A stretch of DNA of 64,000 nucleotides, taken from assembly GCF_902170305.1 (NCBI RefSeq), contig NZ_CABHWW010000028.1, forward strand, positions 1 to 64,000, in the 5' to 3' direction. Below are positions 1-9,074 of the stretch, piece by piece (position 1 is the first letter of the stretch; every line of letters begins with the position of its first letter). The position numbers and the translations under genes are program-made. The DNA comes from Yersinia alsatica (GTDB lineage Bacteria > Pseudomonadota > Gammaproteobacteria > Enterobacterales > Enterobacteriaceae). The notes under the pieces were generated by a model. It searched no databases. It saw nothing but the letters and a program-made list of their open reading frames with translations, and had not been told where the DNA came from.

Positions 1-450
1 CCGGCCAAGCCGAAAAAGGTTAAGCTGCAACGTAAGCCGAAGTTTAAACAGCTCCGCGCACTGGAACACCCGAAAGCCAAACCAACCCGCACCAAAGCGG
101 CGACAGTAAAAAAACCGGTGGAGGAAAAGCAAGGGGATTATCTGGTGGGGTCAGAGGATAACGTTTTTGCTATCACGACGGTTTACGCCACGCAAAAAGC
201 GGCTATGCGTGCTGCTCAATCTAAATGGGAGAAGTTACAGCGGGGTGTTGCTGAATTCAGTATCACCCTCGCTATGGGGCGCGCCGATTTGTTTCCTGAA
301 ACGCCGATTGCTGTCAGCGGCTTTAAATCAGTGATAGACCAACAAAGCTGGATAATCAGTAAGGTATCGCACAGCCTGAGTAGTAGCGGCTACACCACGC
401 AACTGTCCCTCGAAGTGTTGTTGTCAGATGTGACGTATGATGCTGAGTGA
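1..450 (+). CDS. D: Phage P2-like gene D product (tail/late-control protein), C-terminal part
   Basis: The reading frame is open from the left edge to a stop at 448-450, so only about the last 149 residues are present and the start lies outside. The segment begins with a Lys/Pro/Arg-rich stretch. It continues into the gpD C-terminal domain, with residues resembling P2 gpD such as GRADLFPE, VSGFK and the run ending in SGYTTQLSLEV. In P2-like phages gpD is a structural tail protein needed for late morphogenesis. It lies directly upstream of ogr, as here, which supports the call. An internal GTG at 118 is in frame but is not the real start. It marks the right end of an integrated P2-family phage. 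Whether the prophage is complete cannot be judged from this window. Confidence 0.85.
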   Translation, partial: PAKPKKVKLQRKPKFKQLRALEHPKAKPTRTKAATVKKPVEEKQGDYLVGSEDNVFAITTVYATQKAAMRAAQSKWEKLQRGVAEFSITLAMGRADLFPETPIAVSGFKSVIDQQSWIISKVSHSLSSSGYTTQLSLEVLLSDVTYDAE

Positions 451-557
451 TTTGCTCAATTAGTGAATCTTTAATAAATTAATTCACTTAAAGCTAATTT
501 TTGTGTGTTTGTAGTGCTATCATATTTGCATAAGCAGAGAGAGGAGGGGATACGAGT

Positions 558-776
558 ATGATGCATTGCCCGCTTTGTAAGACCGCTGCACATGCTCGGT
601 CTAGCCGTTACCTGAGTGAAAAAACGAAAGAACGTTATCACCAGTGCCAGAATATAAATTGCAGTTGTACTTTTGCCACGCACGAAACGGTAGACAGAAT
701 CATTGTGTCGCCGGGGGAAACAAAACCAGCTCCACCACATCCAAGTCGAACGAATCAAGGTGTGTTGTGGATATAG
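558..776 (+). CDS. ogr: P2 Ogr/Delta-type late gene activator
   Basis: This 72-residue protein has the same length as P2 Ogr and the same N-terminal pattern (CPLC, then AHARSSRY, then KERYHQCQN). The zinc ligands are C4, C7, C30 and C35, as in the Ogr/Delta family. Ogr binds upstream of phage late promoters and contacts the RNA polymerase alpha subunit to switch on capsid, tail and lysis genes. The first of two ATG codons (558) is chosen because the family begins with one residue before the HCPLC motif. A GAGAGGAGG-like Shine-Dalgarno lies upstream. It follows gene D by 107 bases and is closed by a terminator at 783-804. This D-ogr order next to an attachment site is the standard right end of a P2 prophage. 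The gene looks intact. Confidence 0.95.
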   Translation: MMHCPLCKTAAHARSSRYLSEKTKERYHQCQNINCSCTFATHETVDRIIVSPGETKPAPPHPSRTNQGVLWI

Positions 777-782
777 AATAAG

Positions 783-804
783 CCTGCGAAAGCAGGTTTT
801 TTTT
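783..804 (+). terminator. Rho-independent terminator of ogr
   Basis: A CCTGC/GCAGG stem with a GAAA loop is followed directly by eight T residues. It begins seven bases after the ogr stop codon. Confidence 0.9.
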
Positions 805-866
805 CGCCCTAAGAATCGATCACCATAATATCCATCGCCATTTTATCGCCATCGCCATTTCAGTCA

Positions 867-892
867 ATAAAAAAGCCAACTCGAAAGTTGGC
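867..892 (-). terminator. Rho-independent terminator of the tRNA-Ile2 gene
   Basis: A seven-base stem GCCAACT/AGTTGGC with a four-base loop is followed on the minus strand by a run of six T residues. It lies about 30 bases beyond the 3' end of the tRNA. The short stretch between it and the ogr terminator carries a duplicated ATCGCCATTT motif (830-860) and no gene. Confidence 0.75.
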
Positions 893-920
893 TTAATATA
901 CTGATTTAACAGCTAAAATT

Positions 921-997
921 TGGTGGCCCCTACTGGACTTGAACCAGTGACCAAGCGATTATGAGTCGCGTGCTCTAACCAACTGAGCTAAGGGGCC
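921..997 (-). tRNA. ileX: tRNA-Ile2 (anticodon CAU, lysidine-modified), ileX-like
   Basis: Read on the minus strand this is a full 77-base cloverleaf with encoded CCA end and acceptor stem GGCCCCT/AGGGGCC. The anticodon is CAT, complementary to 961-963. The sequence closely matches E. coli ileX/ileY rather than elongator or initiator tRNA-Met. This class is read as isoleucine once TilS converts C34 to lysidine, and it decodes AUA. E. coli ileX is also next to rpoD, so the position is conserved. The 3' end faces the P2-like prophage, which makes the tRNA the probable integration target; the tRNA itself is intact. Confidence 0.93.
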
Positions 998-1146
998 AGA
1001 CTTGGGCGCTGATTATACGGTAGTTTTTATCCTGCGGTCTAGAGCTGAAGAATCAGATGGGTGTTTTATGCACAAAATTAAGGTTTTTTACGGGCATAGC
1101 AGGTTGGTGGCGCAGATATCAGCTAAATATTGGCTACTTGGCTAAA

Positions 1147-1175
1147 AAGAAAAACCCCGGCATGCCGGGGTTTTT
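1147..1175 (-). terminator. Terminator after rpoD
   Basis: A perfect CCCCGGC/GCCGGGG palindrome at 1155-1170 has A residues on its left side, giving a T run on the minus strand. A T6 run lies on its right side, so it could work in both directions. It sits 30 bases past the rpoD stop. Confidence 0.85.
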
Positions 1176-1201
1176 TGTGTGCTTGTCACTGCAACTGACG
1201 A

Positions 1202-3040
1202 TTAATCGTCAAGGAAGCTGCGTAGCACTTCAGAACGGCTCGGATGGCGCAGTTTACGCAATGCCTTCGCTTCGATCTGACGGATACGTTCACGGGTTAC
1301 GTCGAACTGTTTGCCCACTTCTTCCAATGTGTGGTCAGTGTTCATATCGATACCGAAGCGCATACGCAGAACTTTCGCTTCACGCGCTGTCAGGCCAGCT
1401 AACACGTCGTGAGTGGCAGAACGCAGGCTCTCAGAGGTTGCAGAGTCCAGCGGCAGCTCCAGAGTGGTATCTTCAATGAAATCGCCCAGATGTGAATCTT
1501 CGTCATCACCAATTGGGGTTTCCATTGAGATTGGCTCTTTCGCAATCTTCAGCACTTTACGAATCTTGTCTTCCGGCATCAGCATACGTTCAGCCAGCTC
1601 TTCTGGCGTTGGCTCACGGCCCATCTCTTGCAGCATCTGGCGTGAAATACGGTTGAGTTTGTTAATAGTCTCAATCATATGCACCGGAATACGGATGGTG
1701 CGTGCCTGATCCGCGATAGAGCGGGTGATTGCCTGACGAATCCACCAAGTGGCATAAGTTGAGAACTTATAACCGCGACGGTATTCGAATTTATCTACTG
1801 CTTTCATCAAACCGATGTTGCCTTCCTGAATTAAATCAAGGAATTGCAGACCACGGTTGGTGTATTTTTTCGCAATAGAGATAACCAGACGCAGGTTAGC
1901 CTCAACCATTTCTTTCTTGGCACGACGCGCTTTCGCTTCACCGATAGACATACGGCGGTTGATGTCTTTCACTTGCTCAATTGTCAGACCGGTTTCTTCT
2001 TCGATCTGACGCAGTTTCTGCAAGCTACGTTGAACATCATCCGACACATCTTTCAGTTTTTCAGACCATGGTTTACCCATGGCAATTGCAGCCGCAAACC
2101 AGGTATCGCTGGTTTCATTGCTAGCAAACAGAGTCACGAAGTTTTTCTTCGGCATTTTGCACTGTTCAACACACAGCTTCATGATGATACGTTCTTGAGT
2201 ACGAACGCGGTCCATCATGGCACGCATGTTATTGACCAGATAGTCGAACTGCTTCGGTACCAGGCGGAACTGCTTGAACACTTCAGAAAGCTTCAGAATC
2301 TCAGCAGCAGCATTAGCATGGCTGCGGCCGTTTTTCTTGATTTCCATGCGTGCGTTTTCATACTGCTCACGCAATTCGCTGAATTTCTGACGTGCCAGCT
2401 CTGGATCGATGCTGTTGTCGTCTTCTTCTTCTTCGTCTTCTTCATCTTCGTCGTCGTCATCATCCATCTCTTCGGTGGATAATTCAGAACCAACGTGAGT
2501 TGCTGTCGGTGCAATATCTTCTTCGGCATTTGGATCAACAAAGCCGGTGATCAGGTCAGATAAACGGGATTCACCCGCTTCGACGCGATCATATTGTTCC
2601 AGCAGATAAGTAATTGCTTCAGGGTATTCAGCAACAGAACACTGCACCTGATTGATACCGTCTTCGATACGTTTGGCAATATCAATCTCGCCTTCACGCG
2701 TCAATAGCTCAACGGTACCCATTTCGCGCATATACATACGCACCGGGTCGGTTGTACGCCCGATTTCGGATTCAACACTGGACAACACCTGTGCAGCAGC
2801 TTCAGCCGCGTCATCGTCGGTATCAGTGGTGTTCTCGGCCAGCATTAAATCATCGGCATCAGGCGCTTCTTCCAGCACCTGTATGCCCATGTCATTAATC
2901 ATCTGGATGATGTCTTCGATCTGATCGGAATCGACGATATCTTCCGGCAGATGGTCATTGACCTCAGCATAGGTCAGATAGCCTTGCTCCTTACCACGGG
3001 TGACAAGTAGCTTCAGCTGTGACTGCGGGTTTTGCTCCAT
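1202..3040 (-). CDS. rpoD: RNA polymerase primary sigma factor sigma-70
   Basis: RpoD directs RNA polymerase to housekeeping promoters. The protein has 612 residues, against 613 in E. coli. It contains region 1.1, the Asp/Glu-rich tract of the non-conserved region (about residues 189-208), then regions 2.1-2.4 (including the RQAIT stretch), region 3, and the region 4 helix-turn-helix ending in [10 protein letters not shown]. An open frame continues upstream to 3172. I chose the ATG at 3038-3040 because the family starts [10 protein letters not shown]. It is the last gene of the rpsU-dnaG-rpoD macromolecular-synthesis operon, 159 bases after dnaG. That gap leaves room for the internal promoter known in E. 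coli, which I could not resolve here. Confidence 0.99.
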   Translation of the reverse strand: MEQNPQSQLKLLVTRGKEQGYLTYAEVNDHLPEDIVDSDQIEDIIQMINDMGIQVLEEAPDADDLMLAENTTDTDDDAAEAAAQVLSSVESEIGRTTDPVRMYMREMGTVELLTREGEIDIAKRIEDGINQVQCSVAEYPEAITYLLEQYDRVEAGESRLSDLITGFVDPNAEEDIAPTATHVGSELSTEEMDDDDDEDEEDEEEEDDNSIDPELARQKFSELREQYENARMEIKKNGRSHANAAAEILKLSEVFKQFRLVPKQFDYLVNNMRAMMDRVRTQERIIMKLCVEQCKMPKKNFVTLFASNETSDTWFAAAIAMGKPWSEKLKDVSDDVQRSLQKLRQIEEETGLTIEQVKDINRRMSIGEAKARRAKKEMVEANLRLVISIAKKYTNRGLQFLDLIQEGNIGLMKAVDKFEYRRGYKFSTYATWWIRQAITRSIADQARTIRIPVHMIETINKLNRISRQMLQEMGREPTPEELAERMLMPEDKIRKVLKIAKEPISMETPIGDDEDSHLGDFIEDTTLELPLDSATSESLRSATHDVLAGLTAREAKVLRMRFGIDMNTDHTLEEVGKQFDVTRERIRQIEAKALRKLRHPSRSEVLRSFLDD

Positions 3041-3199
3041 AAGACGGTATCCACACTTCAGAGTATTTGGGTTGGTGTCGGTCGGCGAAACCGCCAACAA
3101 TAGCATTTGGGGCTGTTTTTTTTGTCGCCGCTGCCCGCTATGACGGCATATTGTGGGGATTCGCCCCCACATTTATCGGCACTTAAGCCGTTAGGTATT

Positions 3200-4948
3200 T
3201 CATTTTTTTCTGGCTAAAGCCAGATTCAAAGACCAAAGCTCTTTACGTTCTTCGGCGTTTAATCCATGTGTACGATCACGCGCTATTAGTGTTTCCTGAC
3301 GTTGCTCCAATATGGAGTCATACAGGCTGGTTAGCGTGTCGACAAAAGTCTGTTCGACCATGTCCTCAACAATCATGTGGTTCCATGTTGCGAGAGTTTC
3401 AAGCTGTTGGCTGAATTTATTATCACGATACAGTTCCAATAACTGACCGGTTGTCAGCCCCGGTTGGGCTAAGCAAGTCTCAACCAACTCAATAAATAAC
3501 GGTAAACCGGCTAACTTGGCTTGCTCAACACCCTGCAATGAGGGGATAAGTGTAGCCAGTTGTGGGTTTTGTACCAGTAGCCCTATAAGTATACGCATGG
3601 TTGTGCGTTTTAGCTGGGGCGGCTGGTAGCTATTTATGTTTTCAGCCTGTTTCGGCATCAGCTTGTCAAGCTGGCTGTCATCGAGCAAACCTAACTTGTT
3701 ACCTAGCTGTTGGCGTAGGTAAAGACGCAAAGTTTCACCTGGTACTTGGCTTATCAAAGGGAGTGCCAGCGTGCTTAATTTGGCGCGCCCGTCTGGACTG
3801 CTCAAATCAACCTGCGGCATCAATGTTTCGAACAAGAAAGTTGAGAGTGGCTGCGCCTCCTCCATCCGCCGTTCGAATGCATCTTTCCCTTCTTTACGTA
3901 CCAGAGTGTCCGGGTCTTCGCCATCGGGCAAAAACATAAAGCGTAGCTGACGTCCATCATTTAGATAGGGCAGTGCCGTCTCTAACGCACGCCAGGCTGC
4001 ATCTCTACCGGCCCGATCTCCGTCATAACAACAAATTACGTTATCAGTCGCGCGGAATAATAATTGAATATGCTCCGCGGTCGTGGCTGTACCCAGTGAG
4101 GCAACAGCATAATCGATACCAAATTGCGCCAGTGCCACCACATCCATATAACCTTCAACCACGAGTAGCCGGGTTGGGTTAGGGTGGTTCACTTGCGCTT
4201 CATACAAGCCGTATAACTGGCGGCCCTTATGAAAAATTTCTGTTTCTGGGGAGTTGAGGTATTTCGGCACTCCGTCACCCAGAATTCGCCCACCAAAGGC
4301 GATAACCCGCCCGCGTTTATCGCGGATAGGGAACATGACGCGCTCACGAAAACGATCGTAAGTTCGCCCTGTATCATTAGTCACCAACATCCCAGCATCG
4401 TTCAGCGCAGTGCGGCTCTCACCATCACGACCAAAACGTTTTAAGGCATTGTCCCAACCAGGAGGGGCAAAACCGATAGCAAAATGTTGGATGATTTCTT
4501 CACTCAAACCGCGACGTTTAAGATATTCGCGCGCCTGATTGGCTGTCTGGCCTTTGAGTGACTGTTGATAGAATGCACTCAGGCTTTCCATCAGTTGATA
4601 AAGACTTTGTCGTTGATGACGCTCAATCTGTGTGGTGCCGGTTCCTGCCTCGTAAGGCACTTCCAGCCCGTGCATAGTGGCTAATTCCTCGATACTCTCG
4701 ACAAATTCAAGTCGATCGTAATTCATCAAGAAATCAACAGCATTACCATGAGCACCACAGCCGAAACAGTGATAAAACTGCTTTTCGCCATTAACGGTGA
4801 ATGAGGGAGTTTTCTCATGATGGAACGGACAGCACGCGTGATAATTTTTGCCTTGCTTCTTTAGCTTTACCCGAGCATCGATCAGATCGACGATGTCGGT
4901 ACGAGCCAGCAAGTCATTGATAAATACCCGTGGAATTCGTCCAGCCAT
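3200..4948 (-). CDS. dnaG: DNA primase
   Basis: DnaG makes the RNA primers for leading- and lagging-strand synthesis. The protein has 582 residues (E. coli 581). The N-terminal CHC2 zinc-binding domain is visible (CCPFHHEKTPSF, then CFGCGAHG, residues about 39-66). It is followed by the catalytic Toprim core (VVEGYMDVVAL and the CYDGDRAGRDAAWRA stretch) and a C-terminal DnaB-interacting region. The start gives MAGRIPRVFI, as in E. coli. It is the middle gene of the rpsU-dnaG-rpoD operon, 136 bases after rpsU. In E. coli low DnaG output is kept by an attenuator in that gap, and a matching hairpin is visible here. Confidence 0.99.
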   Translation of the reverse strand: MAGRIPRVFINDLLARTDIVDLIDARVKLKKQGKNYHACCPFHHEKTPSFTVNGEKQFYHCFGCGAHGNAVDFLMNYDRLEFVESIEELATMHGLEVPYEAGTGTTQIERHQRQSLYQLMESLSAFYQQSLKGQTANQAREYLKRRGLSEEIIQHFAIGFAPPGWDNALKRFGRDGESRTALNDAGMLVTNDTGRTYDRFRERVMFPIRDKRGRVIAFGGRILGDGVPKYLNSPETEIFHKGRQLYGLYEAQVNHPNPTRLLVVEGYMDVVALAQFGIDYAVASLGTATTAEHIQLLFRATDNVICCYDGDRAGRDAAWRALETALPYLNDGRQLRFMFLPDGEDPDTLVRKEGKDAFERRMEEAQPLSTFLFETLMPQVDLSSPDGRAKLSTLALPLISQVPGETLRLYLRQQLGNKLGLLDDSQLDKLMPKQAENINSYQPPQLKRTTMRILIGLLVQNPQLATLIPSLQGVEQAKLAGLPLFIELVETCLAQPGLTTGQLLELYRDNKFSQQLETLATWNHMIVEDMVEQTFVDTLTSLYDSILEQRQETLIARDRTHGLNAEERKELWSLNLALARKK

Positions 4949-5051
4949 AAGCCCCTATTCGGTCAGTCCATAAACGAGAACAAGCCGCGCATTCCTTTCG
5001 GAAAGCACGGCCTTCGTATGCAACTACTCGATCTGCGCGTTCTTAGAACAT

Positions 5052-5077
5052 AAAAAACTACGCGGTGGGGTTACCCC
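5052..5077 (-). terminator. Candidate rpsU-dnaG internal attenuator
   Basis: On the minus strand, just after the rpsU stop, a GGGG/CCCC hairpin (5067-5077) is followed after about nine bases by TTTTTT (5052-5057). E. coli has a partial terminator in this position that lowers dnaG expression relative to rpsU. The gap between stem and T run makes this a weak match by shape alone; position is the main support. Confidence 0.4.
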
Positions 5078-5084
5078 CGAAGAA

Positions 5085-5312
<228 letters not shown>

Positions 5313-5487
5313 TCAATAGAAATCGGTTTGCTGCTGGCCAATCGCCAGCCTTCTCAAAATGGTGCGGAATTTTACTTCAATGGATGCTGCTTTGTAAAGC
5401 ACCACAGCAAATTGAAACAGGCACGCCCCTGTGATGTCGCCCCCGTTCTTTACAAGAAAGTTGGTGCCGAGAGTGCGACGGCCGCTG

Positions 5488-5517
5488 ATTATATACTAAA
5501 CAGGGCCATTGAGCGAA
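5488..5517 (-). promoter_or_regulatory. Candidate promoter for the rpsU operon
   Basis: On the minus strand a perfect TATAAT (5488-5493) lies 17-18 bases downstream of a poor -35 (ATTCGC/TTCGCT region). It is placed to drive rpsU leftwards. The surrounding gap 5301-5673 separates rpsU from tsaD. I see no gene in it and no convincing LexA box of the CTGT-N8-ACAG type. A short GCGCC/GGCGC hairpin with TTTT at 5574-5592 serves no obvious gene. Confidence 0.4.
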
Positions 5518-5673
5518 TTTATCAACATTCTTTTCAAATGCGACAATTATCAACAACATTCACGTTATTGATGCGCCAAAATGGCGCTTTTGCGTTCAAT
5601 TTCGGATCAGAAATCATGACGAGCAGCTGGGTTATGCTAAACTATCGGCCGCACGTGAATGATGGGAAATGTA

Positions 5674-6687
5674 ATGCGAGTTTTGGGTATAGAAACATCC
5701 TGCGATGAAACCGGAATTGCAGTGTATGACGATGAAACCGGTCTATTAGCTAACCAACTGTACAGTCAGGTTAAATTGCATGCTGATTATGGTGGCGTAG
5801 TGCCTGAACTGGCTTCCCGTGATCATGTGCGCAAAACTGTGCCATTGATTCAGGCTGCATTGAAAGAAGCTAATCTGAGCGCCAAAGACATTGATGGTGT
5901 GGCGTATACCGCAGGCCCGGGGTTAGTCGGTGCATTGTTGGTTGGAGCCACTGTCGGCCGCGCACTCGCCTTTGCCTGGGGTGTTCCCGCAGTGCCGGTT
6001 CATCATATGGAAGGCCACTTGTTGGCTCCAATGCTGGAAGATAACGTACCCGAGTTCCCGTTTGTTGCACTGCTGGTCTCTGGTGGTCACACACAGTTAA
6101 TCAGTGTGACGGGTATTGGTGAATATCTATTGCTCGGTGAGTCTGTTGATGATGCCGCTGGGGAAGCCTTTGATAAAACAGCTAAATTGTTAGGGCTGGA
6201 TTATCCTGGTGGGCCCATGTTGTCGCGTATGGCGCAGCAGGGTACCGCGGGGAGATTTACTTTCCCTCGTCCAATGACTGATCGCCCAGGGCTGGATTTT
6301 AGTTTTTCTGGTCTGAAAACTTTTGCAGCGAATACTATTCGCGCCAATGGCGATGATGACCAAACACGTGCCGATATTGCCCGCGCCTTTGAAGATGCAG
6401 TGGTTGATACCTTGGCAATCAAATCCAAACGAGCATTGGATCAAACCGGCTTTAAGCGCTTGGTTATTGCTGGCGGTGTGAGTGCTAACCGCACCCTGCG
6501 CTCAAAACTAGCAGAAATGATGCAAAAACGCGGCGGCGAAGTATTTTATGCCCGACCAGAATTTTGCACCGATAATGGGGCGATGATCGCCTATGCGGGT
6601 TTGATTCGGCTGAAAAGTGGTGTGAATAGCGAGTTGGCGGTGTCGGTAAGGCCGCGCTGGCCTTTGAGTGAGTTACCGAAAGTCTAA
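5674..6687 (+). CDS. tsaD: tRNA threonylcarbamoyladenosine transferase TsaD
   Basis: TsaD, with TsaB and TsaE, transfers the threonylcarbamoyl group to A37 of ANN-decoding tRNAs. The 337-residue length equals that of E. coli. The ASKHA-type nucleotide-binding start [10 protein letters not shown], the metal-binding HMEGH motif (about residue 111) and the GGVSANR motif near the C-terminus are all present. An upstream in-frame ATG at 5659 exists. I prefer 5674 because the family begins MRVLGIETS and a GGGAA ribosome site precedes it. It is divergent from rpsU, as in E. coli. A palindromic element starts on the base after its stop codon. Confidence 0.98.
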   Translation: MRVLGIETSCDETGIAVYDDETGLLANQLYSQVKLHADYGGVVPELASRDHVRKTVPLIQAALKEANLSAKDIDGVAYTAGPGLVGALLVGATVGRALAFAWGVPAVPVHHMEGHLLAPMLEDNVPEFPFVALLVSGGHTQLISVTGIGEYLLLGESVDDAAGEAFDKTAKLLGLDYPGGPMLSRMAQQGTAGRFTFPRPMTDRPGLDFSFSGLKTFAANTIRANGDDDQTRADIARAFEDAVVDTLAIKSKRALDQTGFKRLVIAGGVSANRTLRSKLAEMMQKRGGEVFYARPEFCTDNGAMIAYAGLIRLKSGVNSELAVSVRPRWPLSELPKV

Positions 6688-6809
6688 TCAGAAAGGCTAA
6701 GCGGGGCTGCGGCTGTGTTGCCGCGTCATTTCGGGATGCTCACATACTGATGTATGCTCCGCGCCCTCAATGTCTTGCGCCTTGCCTCGCTCCCGCTTAG
6801 TCATTCTGA
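6688..6809 (+). repeat. Palindromic intergenic element, unassigned family
   Basis: This 122-base element lies between the convergent tsaD and plsY. Its ends form an imperfect inverted repeat of about 19 bases (TCAGAAAGGCTAAGCGGG against TCAGAATGACTAAGCGGG). The centre holds a second dyad around CACATACTGATGTATG. It begins immediately after the tsaD TAA. The nested-palindrome architecture resembles small mobile elements of Yersinia (ERIC, YPAL), but the terminal sequence is not that of the ERIC copies in this window. No open frame is evident. A related string, GCGGGGCTGCGAGGC, follows at 6815-6830. Confidence 0.55.
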
Positions 6810-6842
6810 GTTTGGCGGGGCTGCGAGGCCCATCCAATAAAA

Positions 6843-7493
6843 TTAATCTTCTTTTTCTTCCAACTCTGCGGCTTCTTCGGCTGGGGTTTTCTGTTTTTTC
6901 TTTCTGAGTTTATCCCAGATTTTACTTTCTTTGCCGCGCCATAAACGTTGGATATTATCGTGGTGACGCATCAAAATCAGGCAGGAAAGCATGGCGACCG
7001 GGAAGGTAAATTGAGGTTTGAACCACCAGACATAGAAGGGCGCTATCAGGGCACTGATAATAGCCCCTAAAGATGAATAACCACTCAGTAACACGGTCAG
7101 CAGCCAAGTACCGGTCATCAAGCCGGTGAGATCCCAGCCAATAGGGGCGATGGCACCGAACGCAGTGGCGACACCCTTACCGCCTTTAAAGTGGAAAAAT
7201 ACCGGGTAAATGTGGCCAAGGCAGGCTGCAATGGCGGTCAGACCAAGATAGAGTGGCGAGACGTGCAACAGATAAGCTATCCAAACCGGCAACATACCTT
7301 TCAACACATCGAAAATCAGTACTGTTGCCGCTGCGGCACGGCCACCGATGCGCAGTACGTTGGTGGCACCGGGATTACCGGAGCCATGCACACGCGGATC
7401 TGGCAGCTTGGCAACCCGACATACCAGGATTGCACTGGAAATAGAGCCACACAAATACGCGAAGATAATCATGCCAAGCGCGATAGCACTCAT
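6843..7493 (-). CDS. plsY: Glycerol-3-phosphate acyltransferase PlsY (acyl-phosphate dependent)
   Basis: PlsY acylates glycerol-3-phosphate using acyl-phosphate as donor, the first step of phospholipid synthesis, in the inner membrane. The protein is 216 residues with several hydrophobic segments. It carries the family motifs [12 protein letters not shown] (about residues 36-47) and FKGGKGVAT. The charged C-terminal tail ([19 protein letters not shown]) is cytoplasmic in character. The frame extends upstream to 7583, but ATG at 7491-7493 gives the usual [10 protein letters not shown] start and has an AGGGCGG ribosome site. It is divergent from folB with a 107-base spacer. Confidence 0.97.
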   Translation of the reverse strand: MSAIALGMIIFAYLCGSISSAILVCRVAKLPDPRVHGSGNPGATNVLRIGGRAAAATVLIFDVLKGMLPVWIAYLLHVSPLYLGLTAIAACLGHIYPVFFHFKGGKGVATAFGAIAPIGWDLTGLMTGTWLLTVLLSGYSSLGAIISALIAPFYVWWFKPQFTFPVAMLSCLILMRHHDNIQRLWRGKESKIWDKLRKKKQKTPAEEAAELEEKED

Positions 7494-7600
7494 AACACCG
7501 CCCTGTTGAATAATGATCGTTTTAATCGCAACATCAGTGGATAATACGCATATTCGGCTGGAAGTGGTATCCGGCAGGCGCAAAAACAGAGAATGACGTG

Positions 7601-7960
7601 ATGGACATCGTATTTATTGAGGAACTTAGTGTCATAACCACCATCGGTGTTTATGACTGGGAACAGACCATTCAGCAAAAGCTGGTGTTCGATATCGAAA
7701 TGGGCTGGGATAACCGTAAGGCAGCCGTCAGTGATGATGTAAAGGATTGCCTGAGCTATGCTGATATCAGTGATGCCGTCATAAAACACGTCGAGTCGCA
7801 GCGTTTTGCTTTGGTAGAACGGGTAGCTGAAGAGATTGCCGAGCTATTATTACAGCGCTTTAACTCACCTTGGGTGCGGATTAAAGTCAGCAAGCCGGGA
7901 GCTGTCGCCCAGGCGAGGAATGTTGGCGTAGTGATTGAGCGCGGTTTGCGGCCTAACTGA
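7601..7960 (+). CDS. folB: Dihydroneopterin aldolase
   Basis: FolB converts 7,8-dihydroneopterin to 6-hydroxymethyl-dihydropterin and glycolaldehyde, and epimerises dihydroneopterin, in folate synthesis. It has 119 residues. The family pattern is clear: IGVYDWEQ near residue 16, the conserved Glu/Tyr positions around LSYADI, and [13 protein letters not shown] with the catalytic Lys near residue 98. The frame could open at a GTG at 7598. ATG 7601 is chosen by comparison with the E. coli start MDIVFIE. It is divergent from plsY. Confidence 0.97.
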   Translation: MDIVFIEELSVITTIGVYDWEQTIQQKLVFDIEMGWDNRKAAVSDDVKDCLSYADISDAVIKHVESQRFALVERVAEEIAELLLQRFNSPWVRIKVSKPGAVAQARNVGVVIERGLRPN

Positions 7961-8077
7961 TTCATTGTGATATTGATGGCATAATTTTTCGCTGTAGTGA
8001 CATAAAAGTGCAACCCTGAACCGATAATGTGGTCTGATTGCATCGTATGACGTGATAAATTAATTAATATTGAATTT

Positions 8078-8152
8078 AAACGGCATTGTTTTGTTAACTA
8101 TCGATATTGTTTTAACCACTATCGATACAGTTTTCAGCACTGCCGTTTTTTT
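8078..8152 (+). other. Structured folB-uppP spacer hairpin, possible terminator or small RNA
   Basis: An eight-base outer stem AAACGGCA (8078-8085) pairs with TGCCGTTT (8141-8148) and runs into a T tract (8146-8152). The 55-base loop contains two copies of the self-complementary octamer TATCGATA (8099-8106, 8120-8127) that can pair with each other. It could end folB transcription, but it is over 100 bases past the stop. It may instead end a short transcript or fold the uppP leader. The rest of the gap 7961-8184 shows nothing else. Confidence 0.35.
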
Positions 8153-8184
8153 GTGATCTCTATTACTTGGCATGGGTATCGTAG

Positions 8185-9003
8185 ATGACGGATATGTATT
8201 CGCTGTTTGTGGCTTTTGTTTTGGGTGTGGTGGAAGGGCTTACCGAGTTTCTGCCAGTGTCATCTACTGGGCATATGATTATTGTTGGTGAGCTATTAGG
8301 CTTTACTGGCGATAAAGCAAAAACCTTTGAAGTTATCATTCAGTTAGGGTCGATTTTGGCTGTGGTGGTGGTGTTCTGGCGGCGCTTATTCGGCCTGATT
8401 GGCATCCATTTTGGTAAAGTCCCTCACGAGGGGAAAACCAGCGGTCACCTGACATTGGGCCATATTTTACTGGCGATGATCCCGGCAGTTGGCTTGGGAT
8501 TAGTGTTCCACGATGTCATCAAGTCGTTATTTAACCCGCACAGTGTCATGTATGCATTAGTGGCTGGCGGCTTGCTATTGTTGGCCGCAGAGTGGTTTAA
8601 ACCTAAAAATCCTAAAGCTATTGGGCTGGATGATATTACTTACCGCCAAGCCTTTGCTATTGGTTGCTTCCAATGCCTGGCATTGTGGCCGGGTTTCTCT
8701 CGCTCGGGAGCCACCATTTCTGGTGGGATGTTGGTCGGGGTGAACCGCTACGCCGCCTCTGAATTCTCCTTTATTCTGGCAGTTCCAATGATGCTTGGGG
8801 CCAGCGCATTAGATTTATACAAAAGCCTGCATTTCCTGACGTTGGGCGACGTGCCGATGTTTGCTGTTGGGTTTATCACCGCATTTATCGTTGCACTGAT
8901 TGCTATCAAAACCTTCTTGTCACTGATTAAGCGCATCTCTTTTGTGCCTTTCGCCATTTATCGTTTTGTTGTTGCGGCGGCGGTGTATTGGGTCTTTATG
9001 TAG
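8185..9003 (+). CDS. uppP: Undecaprenyl-diphosphate phosphatase
   Basis: UppP (BacA) dephosphorylates undecaprenyl pyrophosphate on the outer face of the inner membrane. This recycles the lipid carrier for peptidoglycan and O-antigen and gives bacitracin tolerance. The 272-residue protein is strongly hydrophobic and carries the two family motifs: [13 protein letters not shown] (about residues 18-30, with catalytic Glu and His) and the [13 protein letters not shown] stretch (about 170-182). The ATG at 8185 matches the E. coli start MSDMHS-. It stands alone between folB and a bidirectional terminator shared with cca. Confidence 0.98.
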   Translation: MTDMYSLFVAFVLGVVEGLTEFLPVSSTGHMIIVGELLGFTGDKAKTFEVIIQLGSILAVVVVFWRRLFGLIGIHFGKVPHEGKTSGHLTLGHILLAMIPAVGLGLVFHDVIKSLFNPHSVMYALVAGGLLLLAAEWFKPKNPKAIGLDDITYRQAFAIGCFQCLALWPGFSRSGATISGGMLVGVNRYAASEFSFILAVPMMLGASALDLYKSLHFLTLGDVPMFAVGFITAFIVALIAIKTFLSLIKRISFVPFAIYRFVVAAAVYWVFM

Positions 9004-9024
9004 TGGTTTAGTCATCGAGTGCTA

Positions 9025-9055
9025 TAAAAAAGCCCTGAATAATCAGGGCTTTTTT
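9025..9055. terminator. Bidirectional terminator between uppP and cca
   Basis: An AGCCCTGA/TCAGGGCT stem (9031-9038, 9043-9050) with a four-base loop is flanked by five A residues on the left and a T run on the right. It therefore serves both uppP (plus) and cca (minus). Confidence 0.92.
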
Positions 9056-9074
9056 GTGTCAGTATGATAGTGAT

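Noticed and set aside
1057-1479. 140-codon plus-strand frame over the rpoD end
   Set aside because: It crosses the rpoD terminator and the coding strand of rpoD; it is a shadow frame.
1844-2482. 212-codon plus-strand frame within rpoD
   Set aside because: Antisense of sigma-70; the poly-Phe/Val tail mirrors the acidic tract of RpoD.
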